Below are positions 50,756-59,374 of a DNA stretch of 64,000 nucleotides, piece after piece. A program made the translations under genes and the position numbers. Within the stretch, counting starts at the first letter, position 1. The number at the start of each line of letters is the position of its first letter. Source of the stretch: UBA4416 sp964543545. GTDB lineage: Bacteria > Bacteroidota > Bacteroidia > B-17B0 > Aurantibacillaceae. The notes under the pieces are model-generated. The model had not been told where the DNA came from, searched no databases, and saw only the letters and a program-made list of their open reading frames with translations. The stretch spans positions 1-64,000 of the forward strand of contig CAZIYT010000007.1 in NCBI GenBank assembly GCA_964543545.1, in the 5' to 3' direction.

Positions 50756-52519
50756 ATGAAAAAAAATGTACTCCATCTTTTAGCGCTTTTAGGAACGCAG
50801 TGCCTCCTGGCGCAAACCACCCATTACGAATTGAAAACCATTGCCGAAGGAAATTTCGGAACTCCTAACGGCGATGTCTTCAGTGTAACGGTAACGCCAA
50901 CCTCTACCACCCAATCTACCGGCCTCTACCAGGCTGCCAACAGCACCACGGGTTTCGATGTTTTGCAGGATTTCCAGATTGCCGGTACTAAAGCCATCCT
51001 TTTATCCAAATCATCGGGCTACCGCATCGTTATTGCCAATTACCCATCGTTTACACACGTGGCTACGTTCACCAACCAGGGCGCTCCGCAAACCATTGCC
51101 AGGGCCAGCAATACCAAGGCCTATGTCGCCGTGGGCAGCACCAACGGCCTTCGCCAGATCGACCTGGTGAATAACACCATTTCGGCAGTGAGCGACCCGG
51201 GCTCACAGATCTCCGGCACCGCCAATTACATGGTAGCGGCTAAAGGATCGCTGTATGCTGCCATCGGAAGCAAGATCGTAAAGATCGATACGCTTACCGC
51301 GGCCGTTACCGGAACCATTAACCCGGGCCTGGGAAGCATCAGCGGCCTCGAATACGATGCCGTGAACGAGCAGGTCTGGATCCTCGGAAAAACCGGTGGT
51401 GTTTCTTCCGTTGTAAAAATGGAAGTGGCCAACAATGATCTGCTCAATACACCGATTGTGTTTACTGGTGTCACCAATGCCGGCTACCTGAGGTATGCCA
51501 ACAACAAGCTGTACTTCCTCACCGGGAAGAATGTACATGCCTATAATATCCTGGTGCCGAATCTTCCTACCACGGCCGTGTATACGAGCTCGCTTACGGG
51601 TAGCTGGGACTTCGCTTATGGCAAAGCGTTCTACGTGGAAGCAGGCACCGGCAATATGGCTATCGGTAGCGCCAATGCCTTTACGGGGCCATCGCTGTAT
51701 GAGATCGTGAACGGCAACACCATGCAGGTGGCCGCTACAGGCAGCGTTAGCGGCTGCATCGGCGTGAACGAATTGATCCTGAGAACTTACACCGTGGCGG
51801 CATCCTCTCCCCCGGTTCCTGCAGTAGCCACTCTGCCGGTAGCCAACGGCCAGTGCTCGGTAACGCTGACAGCTCCTACCGCCAACGGGCAAAGCGGAGT
51901 GGTAACCGGAACCACTACCGCGCCCACAAGCTATAACGCACAGGGAACCTATACCTTAAGCTGGACCTATACGGATGCCGGTGGTTCTTCCTCGCAAACA
52001 CAAACGGTGGTGGTGGCTGATCATACAGCGCCGGTGCCCAATGTAGCGAACCTGCCAACCATTACGGTTTCCACCTGCTCGGTAACGCTCACACGCCCAA
52101 CGGCTAACGATAATTGTGCGGGTGTTATTACAGCCACTACCTCTGCGGCTTTAACCTACACGGTACAGGGCACCTATACGGTAAACTGGGTGTATACTGA
52201 CGGGTATGGCAATACGGCTAACCAATCGCAAACGCTTGTGGTGAGCTGTCCTGCCACAGGCTTACAAGCCATTTCTTCTTTACAGGCATCGGTTTACCCG
52301 AACCCGGCCAGCGATGTGCTCCATGTATCCATCCCCGGATCGAGCGAGGAGTATGTGATTAGCCTATGCGATCAGTTGGGAAAAACCGTGATGCAATGCA
52401 TCATGACCGGAGAGCTTAGCCTGAATATGAATGCCCTGAATTCCGGATTGTATTATATGAACATCACACACAAAGCATCCGGAAAACATACGGTTCAAAA
52501 AATAGTGGTAAACCATTAA
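50756..52519 (+). CDS. T9SS-exported beta-propeller protein, DUF5074/BtuG-like
   Basis: 587 residues: signal peptide (LHLLALLGTQCLLAQ); a YncE/DUF5074-like beta-propeller at about 20-345 (TIAEGNFGTPNGDVFSV..., repeats such as SSGYRIVIANYPSFTHVATF and KIVKIDTLTAAVTGTINPGLGSISGLEYDAVNEQVWIL); two Ig-like/HYR-type repeats (about 355-500); and a C-terminal type IX secretion sorting domain (SVYPNPASDVLHVSIPG...LNSGLYYMNI). In Bacteroides, propeller proteins of this sort (BtuG) capture cobalamin, and one lies downstream of this riboswitch. The B12 role is inferred from the combination. Confidence 0.72.
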   Translation: MKKNVLHLLALLGTQCLLAQTTHYELKTIAEGNFGTPNGDVFSVTVTPTSTTQSTGLYQAANSTTGFDVLQDFQIAGTKAILLSKSSGYRIVIANYPSFTHVATFTNQGAPQTIARASNTKAYVAVGSTNGLRQIDLVNNTISAVSDPGSQISGTANYMVAAKGSLYAAIGSKIVKIDTLTAAVTGTINPGLGSISGLEYDAVNEQVWILGKTGGVSSVVKMEVANNDLLNTPIVFTGVTNAGYLRYANNKLYFLTGKNVHAYNILVPNLPTTAVYTSSLTGSWDFAYGKAFYVEAGTGNMAIGSANAFTGPSLYEIVNGNTMQVAATGSVSGCIGVNELILRTYTVAASSPPVPAVATLPVANGQCSVTLTAPTANGQSGVVTGTTTAPTSYNAQGTYTLSWTYTDAGGSSSQTQTVVVADHTAPVPNVANLPTITVSTCSVTLTRPTANDNCAGVITATTSAALTYTVQGTYTVNWVYTDGYGNTANQSQTLVVSCPATGLQAISSLQASVYPNPASDVLHVSIPGSSEEYVISLCDQLGKTVMQCIMTGELSLNMNALNSGLYYMNITHKASGKHTVQKIVVNH

Positions 52520-52800
52520 TGCCCAACCGTTTTTGTTTTTGATGATGACAGCGCCCGCCATTCGGTGGGCGCTGTTGTTTTAGGAGAATTGCTCTGGCAG
52601 GGGTATTGCGGAAAATAATCAACGGTGGATTTTATGGAGCAATCGTTGCGCAAAACCTTGCAAAGCAATGAAATACGCCGGATAGTCCCGCTGGTACCAG
52701 ATTTGATTGCCTATAGGATTGTTGTTTGAACATCTTTTGTATCCGTCGTTTAAGTAACCTAAATCTATTTATCAAGTACAAGCTACTACTAAACCACTAC

Positions 52801-53661
52801 ATGAAAGCTACTCTACCTAAGCCGACGGGCTTCGTTCTTCTCTTTGCCGTTTTCCTGCTTGCCGGCTGTGCCTCAAAAACAGCCTTGCAGGGCAAAGTGG
52901 TGATCGCACAACAGAAATTACCTTACCTGGCCCATCAAAAAATTCACCTGGAAAGAAATCATAAAAAAGCCTACACCACGGAAATCGACGACTTCGGCTT
53001 TTTTGAGTTCACAGGAGTAAAGCGCCATAAAACCTATTCCATAGAATTCGATTCTCTTTCCAAAAAGCTGGAAGGCAGCGTGTTTTACATCGCCAATATG
53101 AATGGGAAAAAAATAAAGGAGATCGATCTGCGGAAAGGCTTCGAGTTCAGGCTGCTCCCGCTGGAGTTTAATGAGCTGGCCTTCCTGGAGGACGATGACC
53201 TCGACGAGAAAATCAAGGAATTTAAAAGAGGTACGGTAGGCGAGGAGCTGCTGGTTCGAAAATACATCCATTACGAAACGGGCGCCTACGGAATCTCGAG
53301 GGAGAACCGGAAATACATGAATGCCATTGCAGGCGTATTGAAAGACAATAAGCAGTTTATCCTCAGGGTCAACTCGCATGCCGATGCCAAGGGCAACGAC
53401 GACTTTAACCAGGCTCTCTCGGTGAAGCGCGCCAACGAGATCAAGAACTACCTCGTGAAAAAAGGCATTGCCGCCGACCGTATCGTTACCTATGGTTACG
53501 GCGAGAGCCGCCCGCTAAACAATTGCACCAACGGCGTGGCCTGCAGCGAACTGCAGCATAAGCAAAACCGCCGGACGGAGTTTGTGTTTAAAGCTGTAAA
53601 AGCCTCTGATATTTCCCTCGGGGAAAATGAAAGGCGTTCGCGGTCCAGGCTTAAAAACTAA
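52801..53661 (+). CDS. OmpA-family lipoprotein
   Basis: 286 residues from the ATG at 52801 (lipobox LAGC, Cys23 or close), preferred over an upstream frame start at 52726. N-terminal part is a short beta domain (LQGKVVIAQQKLPYLAHQKIHLERNHKKAYTTEIDDFGFFEFTGVK), and the C-terminal OmpA peptidoglycan-binding domain is FILRVNSHADAKGNDDFNQALSVKRANEIKNYLVKKGIAADRIVTYGYGESRP, ending with the NRRTEF motif. Links the outer membrane to the cell wall. Confidence 0.88.
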   Translation: MKATLPKPTGFVLLFAVFLLAGCASKTALQGKVVIAQQKLPYLAHQKIHLERNHKKAYTTEIDDFGFFEFTGVKRHKTYSIEFDSLSKKLEGSVFYIANMNGKKIKEIDLRKGFEFRLLPLEFNELAFLEDDDLDEKIKEFKRGTVGEELLVRKYIHYETGAYGISRENRKYMNAIAGVLKDNKQFILRVNSHADAKGNDDFNQALSVKRANEIKNYLVKKGIAADRIVTYGYGESRPLNNCTNGVACSELQHKQNRRTEFVFKAVKASDISLGENERRSRSRLKN

Positions 53662-53873
53662 GTTGATTTTTCCCCTCCGGTAAATCATCTGATAAATCCT
53701 TTACAGTCGCGCGGTTTCATGACGGGGCTATCTAAGCAAATTGGGCGTTAAAAATCATGTATTGGAACTGTTTTTAGATGAGTTCAGGCAGTATTTTCAT
53801 GTTTGATTGCTGTTTATGATTCCTGCAATTCAGTCCGTGAAGCACCTGTAAATACAGGTCTTCTCAAATTAGC

Positions 53874-53904
53874 TTGGCTTTCTTGCTTAACGTTGCTACA
53901 TTTG
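53874..53904 (+). promoter_or_regulatory. Promoter of the 53929 gene
   Basis: TTG (53874-53876), 20-bp spacer, TACATTTG (53897-53904), 25 bp before the ATG. Confidence 0.7.
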
Positions 53905-53928
53905 CGCGCTAAAATCAAAACTGTAGTT

Positions 53929-55458
53929 ATGAAAACTTCCCTGTTTATGATCGGTATGCTGTTTTTGCATCTGGTCTGCCAATCACAAGACCTGATCGAG
54001 CGATCAGGTTCCGAGCTTAACAAAGACGATACGCCTTATTTCTCTTCCTATATAGGTAACGACGGGGATTATTTCTACACACTCCGGATCGACAAGAACA
54101 TCGGGGGCTTATATAAAGGAAATTACAGTGTAGACCAGATTGAGAAGTCGAGCCTCAATTATGTGAAGCGCATTGCGACCACGTCGGGTGATACCAGGAC
54201 GGATCAAGAGCCCTCTGCTTTAATGATGGGAAGTAACATTTACCTGTTTGTGAAATTTCAGAACAAGTCGGCAAAAACATGCGACTATGTGATGGATGTC
54301 ATCAGCACAGACAGTCCTGGAAAACCTGCCGAAAGGCGTGTACTGGCCTCTTTTCCAACGGACGAAAGCCTGTGGTACCAGACCACTTTTTATCACATCC
54401 TCAGCCCCGACTCTTCCAAGATAGGTGTGATCGCCAGGTTTAAAACAGAGCTGACGTACTATGTATACAATGCCAGTGATTTCAAAGAGCTGAGCAGGAA
54501 AAAACTGGCAAGCGCCAAAGATAAATCTGAGACCACGAATTATAAAATAGATAATGCCGGAAACCTGTTTTACAGCCGGGTCGATCCGAAATTTTTCTCG
54601 GTAAGCGAAGTACCTGTAGACAATGGCGCTGTGCTCACCTGTACATTTAAGCGCACACAGTACATGAAAAGCATTGACTATTCCTTTGATCCGAAACAGG
54701 GGCAGATCTATGTGTATGCCATGTATTACGAGGCCAATAAAAAACCAAAAGAGGAAAACTACAGCAGCATCGGTTTTTTTGTGGCTAAAATAGATAAAAA
54801 GACGATGAAGGCTGCCGGTGAAAAGTATTATCCTTTTGAAGCCCTTATCCTGGATAAAATAGCCTGTGGCCAGCTGGACAAAGGATTTGTGTTTCGGGCC
54901 TACAACACCGATGTGTTATTCACAGACAATTCGGAGCTTCTGTTGGTGATGGAGCAGGTTGCCGGCGGTTCGGTGCAAAGAGGCACGAATCCCAACTCAT
55001 CTATGGATATGAGCAGTAAAATATACTACGAGGCCAATGAAATTGTAGTTGCCGGTATCAATCAGAACCTGGGTTTAACGTGGATGAAATTCGTTCCCCG
55101 CAATACTACCTATACCAACATTACCAATAAAACGGAGAGCACCATTGCCTGTACACGTCTGTTCGACGGTAAAAAGCTGAAGTATTGTTTTATAGAGCAT
55201 CCTAAGATCGAGGATAAGCTACTGGATTATTCCAGCATCAATTTTTGCGAAATACCGCTTGCCAAAACCTATCCGGGAACCAATGTGGTGGAGTATACCA
55301 TTAGTTCTAACGGAAGCATGGACAAGCGCCTCCTGTTTACCAACAAAAAAGAATGGCTGATCCCCGAGCTATACGATGCCGGCTTAGGAAACGGGCAGCG
55401 CCTGGTAAGGTTCAGGAAAGGGGACAAGGAATATTTTAAGGTCATCAATCTCCGCTAG
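53929..55458 (+). CDS. Exported protein of unknown function
   Basis: 509 residues from the ATG at 53929, which starts a signal peptide (KTSLFMIGMLFLHLVCQSQ) and follows a good promoter; an upstream frame from 53803 is unlikely. The mature part is beta-rich and of unknown family (e.g. KNIGGLYKGNYSVDQIEKSSLNYVKRIATTSGDTRTDQEPSALMMG; YVMDVISTDSPGKPAERRVLASF), perhaps a propeller. No motif recognised. Confidence 0.65.
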   Translation: MKTSLFMIGMLFLHLVCQSQDLIERSGSELNKDDTPYFSSYIGNDGDYFYTLRIDKNIGGLYKGNYSVDQIEKSSLNYVKRIATTSGDTRTDQEPSALMMGSNIYLFVKFQNKSAKTCDYVMDVISTDSPGKPAERRVLASFPTDESLWYQTTFYHILSPDSSKIGVIARFKTELTYYVYNASDFKELSRKKLASAKDKSETTNYKIDNAGNLFYSRVDPKFFSVSEVPVDNGAVLTCTFKRTQYMKSIDYSFDPKQGQIYVYAMYYEANKKPKEENYSSIGFFVAKIDKKTMKAAGEKYYPFEALILDKIACGQLDKGFVFRAYNTDVLFTDNSELLLVMEQVAGGSVQRGTNPNSSMDMSSKIYYEANEIVVAGINQNLGLTWMKFVPRNTTYTNITNKTESTIACTRLFDGKKLKYCFIEHPKIEDKLLDYSSINFCEIPLAKTYPGTNVVEYTISSNGSMDKRLLFTNKKEWLIPELYDAGLGNGQRLVRFRKGDKEYFKVINLR

Positions 55459-55531
55459 GCCCGGCTGTGTCTGATCAATCAACATTGACGTTTGTCAATA
55501 GATTAATCGTTGCACTGGCGCAATCAAACAT

Positions 55532-55569
55532 AAAAAATCCCCTCACGATGTTCTGTGAGGGGATTTTTT
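55532..55569. terminator. Bidirectional terminator
   Basis: AAAAAATCCCCTCAC/GTGAGGGGATTTTTT, 15-bp perfect stem with an 8-nt loop, between convergent genes. Confidence 0.9.
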
Positions 55570-55594
55570 ATGGAGAGAGCACCTTAAGAGAAGC

Positions 55595-56188
55595 TTACAC
55601 CACATGCACCAGGTGCGGGTCGGAGTAGGGCTGTTCCTCGTCGTGCAGGATAGCCTTTACCCGGAACCAGTATTTGATGCCCGGGCTGAGGCCGTTGATA
55701 TGCGTACTGGTGGTATTGCTTACTTTGAATTGTTTCCAGTCGGTAGCCACAGATATATCGGTGGTCATTTCCCACACGTAGGCTGCATGGTTTCCGGCAT
55801 AAGGGCAGATGAGGTCTACGCTGCCCGAGGTGCTTCCCTGTATGGCGTCAAAGATCTTGGGCTTTGCGTTTCTGCTTTGCCTGAGCATAAAGCCGCTGCT
55901 GAGGGCTTTTTCCTCATCATCGCCGCATTCCAGCTCCACGTGTCCTTTGAGGGCGATCAATACCTTTTCGAGGTAGATCACGCGTTTTTGAATGGTGGTG
56001 CTGTTGGGCTGGGCAGCGGTGAGAGCCGTGTGCAGGTCGCTGATACCCGTGCCGAGCGATGCCAGGTAAGTGGCTGCACCGGGAAAATTGGTGTTATTGG
56101 TGAGTGCCATGAAAATACTGTTGGCATACAGTTCCGTCCCGCTTGGGTCGAGGCCCTTAAGGTTAAGGGCCAGCTTAATCCGTTTCAT
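55595..56188 (-). CDS. Fibronectin type III-domain protein of unknown function
   Basis: 197 residues from the ATG at 56188 (MKRIKLALNLKGLDPSGTELYANSIF). The C-terminal half is fibronectin type III-like (MTTDISVATDWKQFKVSNTTSTHINGLSPGIKYWFRVKAIL). The N-terminal half is helical and conserved-looking (FMALTNNTNFPGAATYLASLGTGISDLHTALTAAQ). Similar proteins exist in the phylum; no known role. No signal peptide. Confidence 0.65.
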   Translation of the reverse strand: MKRIKLALNLKGLDPSGTELYANSIFMALTNNTNFPGAATYLASLGTGISDLHTALTAAQPNSTTIQKRVIYLEKVLIALKGHVELECGDDEEKALSSGFMLRQSRNAKPKIFDAIQGSTSGSVDLICPYAGNHAAYVWEMTTDISVATDWKQFKVSNTTSTHINGLSPGIKYWFRVKAILHDEEQPYSDPHLVHVV

Positions 56189-56440
56189 AACGAATATTTT
56201 TAATTGTTTATAATTGTTTTTTGAAACTCGAAGCCTCTGCTGAGTAATCAAGTGAGAGGCTGGGGGAGAAACTTGAAAGCGTAGCTCTTTCGTTTATGAT
56301 AGAAACGCTCTGATGCGGTGTTCTGACTTTATAACGCAAGGTTTGTTCCGCTATTACAGCGCTTAACAATTTTAACGGAGGGACTTTATAAATGGCGCTT
56401 TTTAAACCATAAGTGGCCGTTGATTTGTGAAAATTCCTTA
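56189..56440. other. Intergenic region left of the 20-bp repeat array
   Basis: No gene seen. The last 30 bp (GTGAAAATTCC, GCAGAAAAACGGCGGCCGG) already resemble degenerate repeat units. Holds the promoter of the minus-strand FnIII gene. Confidence 0.4.
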
Positions 56441-56780
56441 AGCAGAAAAACGGCGGCCGGCGATAATTTCCGGCAGCTCCGCGACGTTTCCTTAGGCCGT
56501 GGGAAACAAGCAGCGGCGGCCGGATGTTTCGCGCAGCACTCAAACGTGTGATGCCGCGGCAGGAAAAGATCCATGGTCAATCGGAAACTTCTGTACGCCG
56601 TGCGAAACATCCGGCCGCGGCGGGAAGAGTGATGCCGCATCGCGAAATAACAGGTGGCGGCCCGAAAGATCCTGCGGCCTCCGGAAGCTGCGGGAAGCGG
56701 CAGGAAACGATGCAGGGCGCGGGTAAATTTCCGGTGGCGGGAAGAACGCTCAGATCGCGGGGTGAAGATCCTAAAGACGC
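56441..56780. repeat. GC-rich array of 20-bp-periodic degenerate repeats
   Basis: Cut into consecutive 20-mers from 56441, seventeen units line up with a shared pattern: (C)GG/CGAAA near positions 3-7, NATCC or TTTCC at 8-12, and GGCGGC/GCGG at the end. Examples of units start at 56601 (TGCGAAACATCC...), 56641 (CGCGAAATAAC...), 56661 (CCCGAAAGATCC...). The period is not a multiple of 3 and no frame codes for a convincing protein. GC is far above the surroundings. It contains also a 17-bp inverted pair, GCGGCCGGATGTTTCGC (56516-56532) and its inverse (56602-56618). Confidence 0.7.
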
Positions 56781-56860
56781 CTGCGCAACATTGAGCGAAT
56801 GATTCGTCCCCTTTAGTAAAGGCATCGCATTCATTGAAAAGCAATGATGATATTTGCCGT

Positions 56861-57085
56861 ATGGCACGATCCCACAAATACAAGCCCTTTTTTGCTTGCT
56901 GCTCAGGCAGCGAAAAAGAGGATAAGCGCATGGCGAACCGTGATTTCCGCCGTAAGGCAAAGATACGTGCCAGAATTGGCAGCGGCGAATTTCTCCTGAT
57001 GCGTGAAGTATCCAATACCTGGGCTTTTGCCAAAGACGGCAAATGGTATTGGAGGAATGCCGGGAAGAAAGAAATGAGGAAGTGA
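56861..57085 (+). CDS. Small basic protein, conserved-looking in Bacteroidota
   Basis: 74 residues from the ATG at 56861 (an in-frame ATG at 56834 adds nine). The sequence MARSHKYKPFFACCSGSEKEDKRMANRDFRRKAKIRARIGSG...LREVSNTW-like (LMREVSNTWAFAKDGKWYWRN) matches a small Lys/Arg-rich family I know from related genomes, sometimes next to phage or mobile DNA. Function unknown. It is the last gene on the native side before the reverse-transcriptase segment. Confidence 0.6.
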   Translation: MARSHKYKPFFACCSGSEKEDKRMANRDFRRKAKIRARIGSGEFLLMREVSNTWAFAKDGKWYWRNAGKKEMRK

Positions 57086-57203
57086 GAAAAGTGTTCTCAG
57101 AGATCGGCCTGCATGGGAGGTGAATATTTCGTTGGTTGTTAAGATACTTAAAGATAGGGGGAAGTGCTGGTGTTTGGAGAAAGGTATTAATACGGGAGTT
57201 AAC

Positions 57204-57232
57204 AAAAAGAAGCAGCTCGTCCCTACTGCTTC
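57204..57232 (-). terminator. Intrinsic terminator of the RT operon/ncRNA
   Basis: Perfect 7-bp stem GAAGCAG/CTGCTTC, 10-nt loop, then TTTTT on the minus strand. Confidence 0.85.
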
Positions 57233-57312
57233 CGTGTTTTACTTTCATTGTATCTGAAAAGTAAAACTTATGCTTGTGTGTGGTTGGTTCAATTTAGACG
57301 AAGCATAATATT
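57204..57312 (-). ncRNA. Three-hairpin non-coding RNA of the reverse-transcriptase pair
   Basis: Read on the minus strand directly after the second RT stop: hairpin 1 TTATGCTT (57308-57301) / AAGCATAA (57275-57268) with a 25-nt loop whose 3' end is CCACACAC, and ACACACA spans loop and stem (57281-57275); hairpin 2 GTTTTACTTTTCA (57267-57255) / TGAAAGTAAAAC (57247-57236), 12 pairs and one bulge; hairpin 3 GAAGCAG (57232-57226) / CTGCTTC (57215-57209) followed by TTTTT, an intrinsic terminator. Three consecutive stems ending in a terminator make a compact RNA of about 105 nt. As I recall it, the type 3 system uses an ncRNA with an ACACAC template for the first RT. Confidence 0.75.
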
Positions 57313-59370
57313 TTAATAAACTTCCTGACTGTGTTTAGCATCGAGCTCTCTTCCGAAGTCAAAATCTGCCCATTTGGTAAACCAGCACTTTCTGTAATTT
57401 ATTATTTTTAATTGCAAATTAACATCAATGACGGCATGTAAAGATAGAATTTCTTTTTTAAAATCAAGATCAAGATAGGGGCAAGTTAACAAATCAAAAA
57501 GTAAAAAAATTAATTCTGCAGACTTCCCTCTGTTTTTTTCCCCCGCCTCGTTAAATCTCTTTTTTATATGTACTAGAAGAAAATTCCTTAAAGTAAAGTA
57601 TCTAACTTTGTTTTTCATATAGAAAAGCAAAACAACTATTGAGAAATAGTTTAAGGAACCATTGAAATATAAATCGCCGGCGTCATTTTTTTCGATGCAC
57701 ATATATTGTCTTAATGCTTCACTATCAAGCCAGTATTCTTTTCCTAGCTCCCCCATAGCGATCAACAAATATAGTGTCTCCACTTGAGCATGTTCAACAG
57801 ATTTATTTTTTTGAATTATAAAATATAGATTATCATATATCTTTTTGAAGACTAAATGTTTAAAATCAATATTTATCAAATTGTTGGAATTTAAAAATTC
57901 CGTTAGTCTTCTTAATATTCTGCACAATTTTATTGTTGTATTAACTCTTGGGGAAACTGAATAAAGAAAAAAAGTGAAATCCAGAATTTCTAAACAGGCT
58001 TTTGTAAATGCTTTCTCTGACTTATTATCAAGGGTAAATTCTTGGTAATTTTTGATGATTTTTTTGAATTTTCGCTCAATCAAAGTCAACGAATAATTTA
58101 GCACATCCTTGTATTCGATAGATGTCTCTTTAATAATGGTTTTAAATTTTGTAATCAATCTATTAGAACTCACGTATATTGAGCCAAATTTTTCATTTTC
58201 AGATTCTAAATCCTTTTCATTTTCAAGCTCACTTTTGTTATCCTCTATTTTATAAGCTAGATGCTTATTTAATAAATCAGTAATTTTTTGTTTTGCTATT
58301 GTTATTTCCGTGATAATTGGTTTCTCATAAATTACTGTTTTCTCGTCATTTAAATACAGTTTATATTCTCTTAGCTGTAATCGGAAGTTTTTTAGAATTA
58401 AATCTTTCGTTCGTTCATCATTATAGAATACAAAAAAATCATCTACGTATCTAAAAATCTCATAGTCTACTTTATGCTTAAGATTCTCCTGATCTCTTAA
58501 TATGAATTCAATATTTCTGTCAATTTTTTGTAGTATAACCTCTGCAAATAATCTGGAAAATTCGGGGCCAATTATAATGCCGTTTGTTTCGCCAAAATTC
58601 AAATCTTGCATTAAAGAATCAAACTTTCCTCCAAATGTTCCTTTAGAAAGGGGGATATTCTCTTTAATAATTTCTTTATTAAATAATGCCCATGATATTG
58701 AATGCGAATAAATACTGTCGAAACATTTAGAAATATCAAACTTCAATAGTTTGTTATACTTTTTCTCACACCGATGATATTTATAGGATTCATAAAATTT
58801 ATGAATATTGCTGTAATTTTTATATACAAAAAATGTCTTTAAGCTTTCATATTCTTTATTTTCTTCTTCAAGAATACCATCCGAATTCTCAGCAAGATTC
58901 TCTTTATGAGTTTTATCTTTATGAAATATAAATTTTGCAATCTTTTCTGCTCTTCTAATTGAGAAAGGACTTAGTTTACAATGATGTAAAATTAGTTGTT
59001 TGTTGTTTTCATAAAATTCCACTAAAGCAAGTTGGTTTTTTGGATGAATAACGGTTAGCTGCCTAAAGTCATTCTGTTTATGGGAAATTTTATAGTTAAA
59101 AGGGATAGTTTTCAATCCTTTACCCTTATCTAATATCGAGTGGTTTGAAATAATTGGGCCAGGAATATCAAAAATAAGTCGTATTATCTCATTTAATGTT
59201 GGATCGCTTACTTCCCAATTAATTGTGTGGTTTTTTAATTCTATTTTATTCTTAGTCAAGAAATCATAAAAGTGTCGATTAGAATATGTAACAGGTATCT
59301 CATAAGGTAGTACATCTGACAGTATTACTCTTTCCTTTTTATATTTTATAACTCGTTTATTCTTCTTCAT
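57313..59370 (-). CDS. Defence-associated reverse transcriptase, Drt3b-like (type 3, UG8)
   Basis: 685 residues. Finger/palm motifs: motif A FDISKCFDSIYSHSISW (Asp212), motif B TNGIIIGPEFSRLFAEVILQ (about 253-272), motif C RYVDDFFVFY (Asp310, Asp311). No integrase, maturase or RNase H domain can be recognised; the long C-terminal part (about 350-685) is helical and of unknown fold. Length and position behind a 445-residue RT fit Drt3b. Starts 4 bp after the stop of the first RT, so they are co-translated. AT-rich. From memory, Drt3b makes the strand complementary to that of Drt3a without a nucleic-acid template. Alternative: a member of another UG group. Confidence 0.8.
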   Translation of the reverse strand: MKKNKRVIKYKKERVILSDVLPYEIPVTYSNRHFYDFLTKNKIELKNHTINWEVSDPTLNEIIRLIFDIPGPIISNHSILDKGKGLKTIPFNYKISHKQNDFRQLTVIHPKNQLALVEFYENNKQLILHHCKLSPFSIRRAEKIAKFIFHKDKTHKENLAENSDGILEEENKEYESLKTFFVYKNYSNIHKFYESYKYHRCEKKYNKLLKFDISKCFDSIYSHSISWALFNKEIIKENIPLSKGTFGGKFDSLMQDLNFGETNGIIIGPEFSRLFAEVILQKIDRNIEFILRDQENLKHKVDYEIFRYVDDFFVFYNDERTKDLILKNFRLQLREYKLYLNDEKTVIYEKPIITEITIAKQKITDLLNKHLAYKIEDNKSELENEKDLESENEKFGSIYVSSNRLITKFKTIIKETSIEYKDVLNYSLTLIERKFKKIIKNYQEFTLDNKSEKAFTKACLEILDFTFFLYSVSPRVNTTIKLCRILRRLTEFLNSNNLINIDFKHLVFKKIYDNLYFIIQKNKSVEHAQVETLYLLIAMGELGKEYWLDSEALRQYMCIEKNDAGDLYFNGSLNYFSIVVLLFYMKNKVRYFTLRNFLLVHIKKRFNEAGEKNRGKSAELIFLLFDLLTCPYLDLDFKKEILSLHAVIDVNLQLKIINYRKCWFTKWADFDFGRELDAKHSQEVY

Positions 59371-59374
59371 ACAA

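Noticed and set aside
56441..56780. CRISPR array
   Set aside because: Units of 20 bp follow each other without spacers, are degenerate, and no cas gene is near.
56386..57248. Minus-strand frames of 218 and 223 codons over the repeat array
   Set aside because: Arg/His/Pro-rich low-complexity translation of the 20-bp array; frames cross the array and the terminator of the ncRNA, and no family-like segment is present.
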